This document shows positions 48,230-55,550 of a stretch of DNA of 58,239 nt, in pieces (positions within the stretch are counted from its first letter, which is position 1; each line of letters opens with the position of its first letter). The stretch is from Trichomonas tenax. Taxonomy: Eukaryota > Parabasalia > Trichomonadida > Trichomonadidae. The notes under the pieces were generated by a model that was not told the origin of the DNA, made no database searches, and saw only the letters and a program-made list of their open reading frames with translations. A program made the position numbers and the translations under genes. The stretch is from assembly GCA_023091735.1 (NCBI GenBank), contig JALKBU010000230.1:1-58239 (forward strand). Reading direction: 5' to 3'.

Positions 48230-48868
48230 CTAAAATCTGAAAGGGGGGACTAAAATTTAGCAGGGGCAGAAATCACAAAGTCTTTGACTCTCATTCCACA
48301 AACAAAATCATTTGATGAGAATTCTATTTTTGATATATAGTCATAGAGTGGAATATAATATACCAAGATTATTGATTAACAATATATAATATCTTTTTTT
48401 TAAATATATGTTATTTACCTTTGGCAGTGCAAAATTAGTAATGATATGAATAGGAAAGATCATTTCTATAATCCAGTCATTGGTTCTCTATAAATTTAAA
48501 AATAATGAGATATTTAGTTTATTGAATGTTAATAATTTGGCGATTTATAATCCTTTAGTAGGGTAGTTGAAATATGAACTTATAGGACTATATACTCGTT
48601 TGAATATTAGGGAATAATCAAATAAGAAAACAAGAAGTTCCCACCGTTTAGGATATAGTAGCTTGAAAGTAGAAAAGCTTATATTTGAAGTTACAGAGCC
48701 AAAAACCAAAAAATATTGATATCCAAAAATGAAGATCTAAGCAATGATTTCCTGTTATTTAGATTGAAAATATGATAGACATTCTATGCCTAAAGTAAAA
48801 ACGTGTACAAAAAAATTGAGGTGTCGGTTGAATATTTGAATAACTTTAGCAAGATTAAAAAAAATATA
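48230..48868. other. Divergent intergenic region
   Basis: 640 bp between the importin and protease starts. AT-rich; nothing seen apart from the CCTTT motif near 48240. Confidence 0.5.
48239..48248 (-). promoter_or_regulatory. CCTTT (M5-like) start-site motif of the importin gene
   Basis: CCCCCCTTTC on the coding strand, 10-19 nt before ATG 48229; no TCAYW box nearby. M5 motifs are reported to replace the initiator in part of T. vaginalis genes. Confidence 0.45.
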
Positions 48869-50230
48869 ATGGTCCTTGCGTTTTTCTTTTCTTCATTCTG
48901 CCGCTGTGAGAATCTTCCAGTTTGGCCGAAGACTTATCACCTCCGCGGTACGTGGCAGATTCCATACCAAAACATCAAAGTCCCATTCCTTGTCCAAACA
49001 GATTTAAAGAGTGAAGTCCAAAGACAATCCGAAACAAGCTACGAAAATCTATTAAACGAGATCCACATCAACAAAGTCGGTGTTTATCAGCTTCAAGTTT
49101 CTTCTGCTGTCGGCCCAACATGCCATCTTTCACCATCCGACGACGACGACTCTCTCACAGAGTATCTCCCAACAGATAACAAGGCCTGGAAATACCAGGG
49201 CACAACAATCGTCAACGGAAGAGTTGCCAAGTACTGGGAAATGCCTCATCCATATGACGTCGATAGATGGTTCTATCGCTTCTATGTTGAGAACGGCACA
49301 AACATCCCTCTCCGCTACTACATGGATGGCCCAAGTATTCGTGGCTCTCACCCAGCTATTTACATCTTCGATATCTCTGACTTCGGTCCAACAATCGATG
49401 AGTCACTCTTCGTCATTCCAAACGGATGCGTCAACAGCACAGAGTCAACATCTAAGAAATTAAAGAGAGATCTTCACCGCAGAACAAGAAGACTCACAGA
49501 TTCAGTCAAGTGCCCAATGTTCGATCAGAATGTCAACGCTAATCTTCCAGAGTCATTCTCATGGCGTAACATGCCAAACGTCCTTGAGTACCCACACGAT
49601 CAAGCTGTTTGCGGCACATGCTGGGCTCACGGCGCTACAGAGGCCATCAACGCTCAACTCTCACTCAAGGCCAACAAGACAGTTATGGCTGCTGTTCAGC
49701 AGGTCATCGACTGCACTTGGGGTGGCATCAACTACGCTTGCGATGGTGGTGAGCACGATGAAGCTTACAGATTCCTCATCGACAACAAGACAGAGCTTGC
49801 CCTCGAAGATGAGTACCCATACATTGGTATTGGTGGCTATTGCGGCAAGAACTTTAAGCACACAGTTGGTCACCTTGTTGGCTGCTACCAGATCCCAGCT
49901 AAGGACAACGAGAAGCTCAAGTCTGCCCTCTTCGAGCACGGCCCACTCGCTGTTGGCATCATCGCTGACCGTGATGGCTTCGTTTCCCTCAAGGACGAGG
50001 TCTTCGACAACAAGGAGTGCTATGTTCATGACAAGGTTTCTATCGACCACTCAGTCCTTCTTACAGGCTGGAAGAGAATCAACGGTGTCGATACTTGGGA
50101 GATCATGAACAGCTGGTCTGACAAGTGGGGCGACAACGGCTTTGGATATATCGTCATGGGCGATCACGATTGTGGCATCACGGAGGATGTTTTCTTCCCA
50201 GTTGTCCACTATGAAGAAAAATTCTATTAA
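48869..50230 (+). CDS. Papain-family (C1A) cysteine protease with an N-terminal CFAD/26-29 kDa-type domain
   Basis: 453 aa from ATG 48869 (upstream GTG rejected). Signal peptide MVLAFFFSSFCRC. Residues about 20-195 resemble the N-terminal domain of insect 26/29-kDa protease and slime-mould counting-factor-associated proteins (TYHLRGTWQIPYQNIKVPF). A basic linker (KKLKRDLHRRTRRL) follows, probably a processing site. The papain domain holds oxyanion Gln245, catalytic Cys251 (CGTCWAHG), His394 (IDHSVLLTGW) and Asn414 (MNSWSDKWG), so it should be active. CWAHG replaces the common CWAF. Lysosomal or secreted by family; secreted cysteine proteases are abundant in trichomonads. Codons shift to GC-ending in the second half. 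Stop TAA is followed by A. Confidence 0.93.
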   Translation: MVLAFFFSSFCRCENLPVWPKTYHLRGTWQIPYQNIKVPFLVQTDLKSEVQRQSETSYENLLNEIHINKVGVYQLQVSSAVGPTCHLSPSDDDDSLTEYLPTDNKAWKYQGTTIVNGRVAKYWEMPHPYDVDRWFYRFYVENGTNIPLRYYMDGPSIRGSHPAIYIFDISDFGPTIDESLFVIPNGCVNSTESTSKKLKRDLHRRTRRLTDSVKCPMFDQNVNANLPESFSWRNMPNVLEYPHDQAVCGTCWAHGATEAINAQLSLKANKTVMAAVQQVIDCTWGGINYACDGGEHDEAYRFLIDNKTELALEDEYPYIGIGGYCGKNFKHTVGHLVGCYQIPAKDNEKLKSALFEHGPLAVGIIADRDGFVSLKDEVFDNKECYVHDKVSIDHSVLLTGWKRINGVDTWEIMNSWSDKWGDNGFGYIVMGDHDCGITEDVFFPVVHYEEKFY

Positions 50231-50401
50231 ACCTGAGTGAAGTTTTTAAATAAAATATATATTTTTAAAACCACAACATCTTTTTATAATCATTCTTGTT
50301 GATTAATTAATCATGATGATTATTAGATAAAAAGAGACCAAATTAAAGATCGAAGAAGTTTTATTTAATATGGGGGTGTTAATAATATTAGTGAACAGAA
50401 T

Positions 50402-52036
50402 TTAATGCATAATGTCCTTGATGTCATCCTCGACAGAGCCGATGCCCTTGATGCCGAAGTTCTTGACAAGAACGTTGACAACGTTTGGAGAAAGGAAGCC
50501 TGGGATTGTTGGGCCGACGCGGATGTTCTTGAATCCGAGGGCGAGGAGGGCAAGAAGAACGCAGACAGCCTTCTGTTCATACCAAGCGATATCGAAAGCG
50601 AGTGGGAGCTTGTTGACATCATCTAGGCCGAAGGCCTCCTTAAGCTTGAGGGCGATAACGGCGAGGGAGTATGAGTCATTGCACTGACCAGCATCGATAA
50701 CACGTGGGATGCCAGCGATGTCACCAAGGCCGAGTTTGTTGTAGCGGTACTTAGCGCAACCAGCTGTGAGGATGATTGTGTCTTTTGGAAGGGCAGCAGC
50801 AACCTTGGAGTAGTAATCTCTCTCCTTGTGGCGGCCGTCGCAACCACCCATGCAGACGAACTTCTTGATGGCGCCGGACTTGACGGCATCAACGATCTTA
50901 TCAGCAAGAGTAAGAACCTGATCGTGGGCAAGACCGACTGTGACTTCGCCTGTCTCGAGCTGCTTTGGTGGCTGGCATGTCTTAGCAAGAGCGATGATCT
51001 CGGAGAAGTCCTTCTGGGAGTGGACATCCTTGCGATCTGGGATGTGCTTGAGGCCTGGCCATCCGACAGCACCTGTTGTGAAGATGCGGTCCTTGTACTC
51101 CTTGCGAACTGGAACGATGCAGTTTGTTGTCATGAGGATTGGGCCGTTGAATGGACCGAATTCTCTGTCCTGGCGGAACCAAGCACCACCGTAGTTGCCC
51201 TTGAGGTGTGGATACTTCTTGAAGAATGGATAGCCGTGAGCTGGGAGCATTTCACCGTGTGTATAGATATCGATGCCTGAGTCCTTTGTCTGCTCGAGGA
51301 GGTCCTCAAGGTCTCTGAGATCGTGGCCGGAAACCAGGATACCTGGGCAGTTGCCGACGCCAATGTTGACCTTTGTGATCTCTGGCTTGCCGTACTTGCC
51401 TGTGTTAGCCCTATCGAGGAGTGCCATAGCCTTGGCGCAGTAGTTGCCTGTTTCGAGAGCGAGAGCAACGAGCTTGTCGACATTCTCCTCTGTGGAGAGC
51501 TTAGCGAGTGTCTTAGCTTCCCAGCCGTAGATCTCATTGTCATAAACGCCGATCATTGCAGCGTGATCGAGGTATGCAGCCATACCCTTGATGCCGTAGA
51601 GGATCATTTCACGGAGGGAAACGACATCTGGGTTTGGATGTGAGTTAACACCGAGTGGAGCTGTGATCTTCTTCTTAGAGATCTTAGCCTTAACCTCCTT
51701 GCAGTAGTCGAGGTTTCTCTTGAGAGCATCATCATCGAAGTTAGCGTTTGTGATTGTCATGAAGAGTGTCTTGTTGAGAAGAAGGCCCATCTCTGTTGAA
51801 ACTTCACCACCCTGAAGAGCGATAGAGATCTCCTTGACGATTTGAATCATCTCATCTTCGATGTTAGCTGTGGATGCCTGCTTGCCGCAAACACCCTTCT
51901 TTGTGCAACCTGTGTTGCCGTTTGTCTCTTGGCACTGGAAACAGAACATCTTCTCACCAGCACGAAGGTGAGAGAGGTTTGCACCCTTGCTGAACCATGA
52001 GAGGGACTGCTGACCGATTGTTGTGGAGGAAAGCAT
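50402..52036 (-). CDS. HCP: Hybrid-cluster protein (hydroxylamine reductase), hydrogenosome-targeted
   Basis: 544 aa from ATG 52036. Residues 1-29 ([20 protein letters not shown] and onward) are Ser-rich and basic, start with ML-Ser and precede the MFCFQCQET that begins bacterial enzymes, so they form a typical hydrogenosomal presequence. The N-terminal cluster ligands are Cys32, Cys35, Cys44 and Cys50 (C-x2-C-x8-C-x5-C, the anaerobic class I spacing). Hybrid-cluster ligand regions are intact: [55 protein letters not shown] and the WYEQKAV block. Such proteins reduce hydroxylamine or nitric oxide and protect against nitrosative stress; the gene is bacterial in origin. High C-ending codon use implies strong expression. 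Ends TAA-A. Confidence 0.96.
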   Translation of the reverse strand: MLSSTTIGQQSLSWFSKGANLSHLRAGEKMFCFQCQETNGNTGCTKKGVCGKQASTANIEDEMIQIVKEISIALQGGEVSTEMGLLLNKTLFMTITNANFDDDALKRNLDYCKEVKAKISKKKITAPLGVNSHPNPDVVSLREMILYGIKGMAAYLDHAAMIGVYDNEIYGWEAKTLAKLSTEENVDKLVALALETGNYCAKAMALLDRANTGKYGKPEITKVNIGVGNCPGILVSGHDLRDLEDLLEQTKDSGIDIYTHGEMLPAHGYPFFKKYPHLKGNYGGAWFRQDREFGPFNGPILMTTNCIVPVRKEYKDRIFTTGAVGWPGLKHIPDRKDVHSQKDFSEIIALAKTCQPPKQLETGEVTVGLAHDQVLTLADKIVDAVKSGAIKKFVCMGGCDGRHKERDYYSKVAAALPKDTIILTAGCAKYRYNKLGLGDIAGIPRVIDAGQCNDSYSLAVIALKLKEAFGLDDVNKLPLAFDIAWYEQKAVCVLLALLALGFKNIRVGPTIPGFLSPNVVNVLVKNFGIKGIGSVEDDIKDIMH

Positions 52037-54259
52037 CAAAAATGAAATGAAACTAAAATTGATAACCTCTCAAAAAACACTTTATTGGAATAACTTGGAA
52101 TTCCACTTACTATACATCATAGAGCATATTATCCATATGAATTTTTTTGGGAAACAAAATTGAATGAGATCTATCGTCTTTCGACTGAAAATTTTCAATA
52201 TTGATTTTAATTCATAGCAGTTTTGGTTGTTCACTATAATACTCCAGATTATGCAAAAATTCGTTTTGGGAAAAATGGGAAGAAATTTTTTTTTAGGGAA
52301 ATTTTTCCCATTAAGATATATGTTTTCGCTTGAACAGTGAGGGTCCATGTGGCGCATTTTTGAGTTTGCAACCTGTAGGAGATAAAAATTTGTTATTTTT
52401 AGTCAATATTAATCAGATTCTCTTTTATCAAAACGAATAAATGCGCTTTGACGATGTTTTCGCGTGTAAGTTAAGGATGGCACAGAGAGAAATGGATTAA
52501 CAATGGTGATTTAATTGACTCAACATGGAATTATACTCACCAATTAGGTCGATAAGCGAGAATCAGAGTATAATGACAAGATGTCTCAGAAGGACAAAAT
52601 AATAAAGGAATCGCTCTATAACTTCGATGAAAATTATCTAGGGAAAAATCGATCTTGCAACAAATTTAAAAACACAGTGTTACGAAACAGAACATCATAG
52701 GTAACAATTTTAACCTGCGTTTCACCAAAATTAATCAATTCATTGTCTCACAAAAGAGCGATCATCTAGGTGATATTAGAATCATATAGTACTCATCCAT
52801 CTTTACATGAGTAAATAGATGGCATATCGTTATTTTGCACAGACAAAGTTTTACATGCTGAGAAATTTCTCGATGGCATTTTTTGTGAGCACAAAGAGTC
52901 CATTAGAAGTAATAATGAAAATAGAATATGCAAACTGTATGCTATCGATTAAATATGTTTTCGTTCAATTGGAGTTTAATGGAAGGAATACAACGATATT
53001 TTGCAATAACATTATAATAATACATAATAATGTGTAATTTCTGGCACTGCTTGATAGGCAGCATGTTTTTGCATATAATAATCATGTTCATATGTCAATA
53101 TATCCATATACAAATATCAACATTGAATTCTATTGAAATTTCGAAATTTAATGTGACAAATCCACATAAGTACACATGTAGTATTTAAATCCAATGTTTA
53201 AAATCGTTTTTAGGGTAGATTTTGTTAAAAAATTAATCAAAATCAACGAGCTATATATTTACAACACAATTACGCAATATTTTTTGAAAACTATTCAAAT
53301 ATTGCTTTTATTCAAAAATTGATAAGATTGAATTAAGGCCTACAAAAATCAGTTTTCTCAAATTCATTCGGTTTAGTGATATATACTGTGCATTATTGAT
53401 CAAAACATGTTTCCCTTTGTATCAAAACTATTTGTAAAGCTCACAATTGTATTTTTAAGACCACTATATGTATTTTAAATAAGTAATATCATTTTTATTT
53501 GTAGCGAAACAGAGGTATTCGAAGGAATTGAAGTCATACAACAATTTAATGCATTTTTCAAATGTCTTGAAATTCTAAAACCTTGGCTGCGTGAGGTTTG
53601 TACCTGATCAATGCAAATCACATTTCGCGCCTAGGAGGTTGTATCATTTAACATGATATATCAAAATAATATTTCAATCAAGGAAAACAATTTGCAGTAA
53701 AAACTTGAAAAAAGCGATACACCAGAATTAATATAGCCACTAATGCATTAATTTAAAGTTTTCAACAAGATAGGTATCATCCATTAAAAAGAATTACTAC
53801 CGAGTCTGTAAAATACTGTTTTATGTAATTGTTGCGATAAATTTCGAAGTTGCTATGCATTGCAATGGTATATTTTATAAAAATGAAGTCAATCAAATTT
53901 TGCTCAACATTTTTATGTGTTTATTTCAAGATTTGAAATATACATCCTATAGGCTTTATGTTCCTCACGAATCAAATGTTGATCAATATGTTCAAAATTG
54001 CGGGAAAATGATTTATTGCTAATTGCAATACAAAACAATTACATGGGTAGGGTATATTACGAAATTCACATTTTCATCTTTATTTCACTTGCAATCAAAT
54101 TTGAAATTTCTGTTATTTATAACACAATAGCTCGATTTATGCAACGCCGGCTCTGTTCCTTTCAATGCCGTAAGCTTATACAACTCCAAACAATAACCAT
54201 TTTTTAACGCCAAGAATATTTTTTTAGTAGTCAATCATATAAAACACATCATTGGAAGG
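52037..54259. other. Long AT-rich intergenic region
   Basis: About 2.2 kb with no gene or RNA I can support. Short open frames (for example 52082-52357 minus, 52819-53037 plus, 53998-54207 plus) consist of AT-rich codons and lack similarity. No terminal repeats found here. It ends at the 8-bp target duplication of the foldback element. Confidence 0.5.
52041..52050 (-). promoter_or_regulatory. Tandem TCATT initiator-like boxes of the HCP gene
   Basis: Coding strand TCATTTCATT, two overlapping TCAYW matches, 5-14 nt before ATG 52036. Confidence 0.55.
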
Positions 54260-54267
54260 CATTATTG
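54260..54267 (+). repeat. Left target-site duplication CATTATTG
   Basis: Identical 8-mer at 55344-55351, immediately outside the two inverted-repeat ends. Confidence 0.8.
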
Positions 54268-54309
54268 TTTTGCGTGTCAACTCGTCACGTTGTAAAGTGT
54301 CAGATTATC
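54268..54309 (+). repeat. Left terminal inverted repeat of foldback element
   Basis: Starts TTTTGCGTGTCAACT; pairs with 55302-55343, differing at three positions. Confidence 0.85.
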
Positions 54310-54418
54310 CTATTTTAAAAGGTAACATTTGATGTAAAGCGAAAAAATGTCAAAAAAAGTAATAAAGGGTGAATATCTATTTGAATTTGATGTGAGAGAA
54401 ATAAATTACATTATATAG

Positions 54419-54502
54419 GTGTTTTTGGCCCATTTCTGCTGTTGTGTGCTGCTATGCCACACAGTATGGCTGTGCGCAGCAGCAGAAATGGGTTAAAAAC
54501 AC
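54419..54502. repeat. Hairpin 1 of foldback element
   Basis: Outer stem GTGTTTTT/AAAAACAC and inner stem CCCATTTCTGCTG/CAGCAGAAATGGG around a GC-rich centre with TGTGCGCAGC. Confidence 0.8.
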
Positions 54503-54532
54503 TTTCAAGAAGAAAGTTGTGTATCGAAGTAA

Positions 54533-54643
54533 TTTCGGCAAAGGCTGATGTTTTTCGCATCTTTAGCTGGTGAATATCTGTGATCTATGTATCTCTAAGA
54601 AGTCACTAGCTAAAGAAGCGAAAAACATCAGCCTTTGCCGAAA
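54533..54643. repeat. Hairpin 2 of foldback element
   Basis: Arms 54533-54573 and 54603-54643, about 41 nt each and nearly perfectly complementary (TTTCGGCAAAGGCTGATG at the base), with a loop of about 29 nt. Confidence 0.85.
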
Positions 54644-54664
54644 TCATGTCGATTTTTTTAATTC

Positions 54665-54746
54665 TGCTTTTTGGACATCTTTGATACTGTGTGCAGCTAT
54701 CATATATGTAGTAGATGCTCTCAGTATCAAAGATGGCCAAAAAGCA
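54665..54746. repeat. Hairpin 3 of foldback element
   Basis: Arms TGCTTTTTGGACATCTTTG and onward (54665-54688) and the matching 54723-54746, 24 nt each with about one mismatch. Confidence 0.8.
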
Positions 54747-55036
54747 AAATGTTTTTGTGAATCGAAGTTATCTCAGCAAAAAAACACGAGATCCCTTGCT
54801 TCTTCAGCGGGTGATTGACTTAGATTCATGTGATGCTAAGGATTTACTTGCTAAAGAAACGAGGGATTTCGGCCTGCGGCGAAATAACTTAGACTTTCAA
54901 TCGACTTTGAAAAAGTGCTGTTCCTACATGTTTTCTGCTGTGCGCAGCCACACAGTGTGATGCAGTTGCAAACAGCAGCAAAAATGGACGAAAAGCACGC
55001 TTTTTTTATTTCAAATTATATGCGAGGACAAAGCTG

Positions 55037-55087
55037 TGTTTTTCGCTTCTTTAGCTGGTGAATGTCTGTGATCTATGTATCCCTAAG
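55037..55087 (+). repeat. Direct copy of the hairpin 2 left arm and loop
   Basis: 51 nt matching 54549-54599 with four or so differences (TTTAGCTGGTGAAT, then TCTGTGATCTATGTAT). It shows that modules of the element were duplicated. Confidence 0.8.
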
Positions 55088-55092
55088 GCATC

Positions 55093-55152
55093 CATTTCTG
55101 CTGCTGCGCGCAGCCATGCAGTGTGGCATAGTTGCACACAACAGCAGAAATG
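55093..55152. repeat. Hairpin 6 of foldback element, related to hairpin 1
   Basis: Stem CATTTCTGCTG (55093-55103) with CAGCAGAAATG (55142-55152); the same stem core as hairpin 1 and a looser copy at about 54931-54985. GAAAAGCACGCTTTTTT follows both the middle and last copies (near 54989 and 55155). Confidence 0.75.
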
Positions 55153-55301
55153 AACGAAAAGCACGCTTTTTTAAATTTAAAATTTCAAATTTGAATGTTT
55201 CCCCCCTCTAATTTCGAATCTGACAACTATTTTTATTTGGCAAATAATATTTTACTTGACAAAATGAATTTTTTTTGACTATTTTTCAATGCTGAAAATC
55301 T

Positions 55302-55343
55302 GACAATCTAACACTTTACAACGTGACTAGTTGACACGCAAAA
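55302..55343 (-). repeat. Right terminal inverted repeat of foldback element
   Basis: Inverted copy of 54268-54309, ending ...ACACGCAAAA on the plus strand. Confidence 0.85.
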
Positions 55344-55351
55344 CATTATTG
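55344..55351 (+). repeat. Right target-site duplication CATTATTG
   Basis: Identical to 54260-54267. Confidence 0.8.
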
Positions 55352-55531
55352 ATATAACAAAGTGAACACAGTTGCTCAATTCTACCATCACATTTTTGAG
55401 GGAAAAGTGACCTAATTAGTAAAAATTTGTTTGGTTTTACGATAAATCGTCAAATATGGAATTTCTGGGTTTAGGTGAACATAGTTCTAGAGAAGTTAGA
55501 ATAAAAAATGTAAATAAATTTCACAAAATTT

Positions 55532-55547
55532 GGCACTTTTTATCACA
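55532..55547 (+). promoter_or_regulatory. Promoter motifs of the 55551 gene: GGCACTTTTTA then TCACA
   Basis: GGCACTTTTTA (55532-55542) equals the string before ATG 39114. TCACA (55543-55547) is a TCAYW initiator ending 3 nt before ATG 55551. Confidence 0.55.
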
Positions 55548-55550
55548 AAA

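Larger units (their letters stand above)
54268..55343. mobile_element. 1,076-bp foldback-type DNA element, non-autonomous
   Basis: Terminal inverted repeats of about 42 bp (54268-54309 and 55302-55343; three mismatches) start TTTTGCGTGTCAACT and are flanked by an 8-bp direct repeat CATTATTG on both sides. The inside is a chain of long hairpins and duplicated modules with no transposase. Short open frames inside (54570-54818, 54715-54960) simply follow the hairpin arms. An 8-bp duplication fits hAT, P or Merlin-type transposases acting from elsewhere; the family is unknown. It lies between an empty spacer and the promoter of the gene at 55551, whose ATG is 207 bp away. Confidence 0.85.

Noticed and set aside
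49080..51643. Antisense and off-frame open frames over the protease and HCP genes
   Set aside because: Caused by codon bias of the two highly expressed genes; none shows a domain.
52037..54259. tRNA, rRNA or other structured RNA gene in the large spacers
   Set aside because: No A/B-box-like pair (GGTTCGA) or GC-rich folded stretch seen by eye; a covariance-model search (tRNAscan-SE, Infernal) would decide.
54570..54960. Open frames inside the foldback element as a transposase
   Set aside because: They follow hairpin arms, are under 85 codons and carry no catalytic motif.
54268..55343. Remnant of a Maverick/Polinton, abundant in T. vaginalis
   Set aside because: Target duplication is 8 bp, not 5-6 bp, the ends do not start with AG, and no Maverick genes are present.
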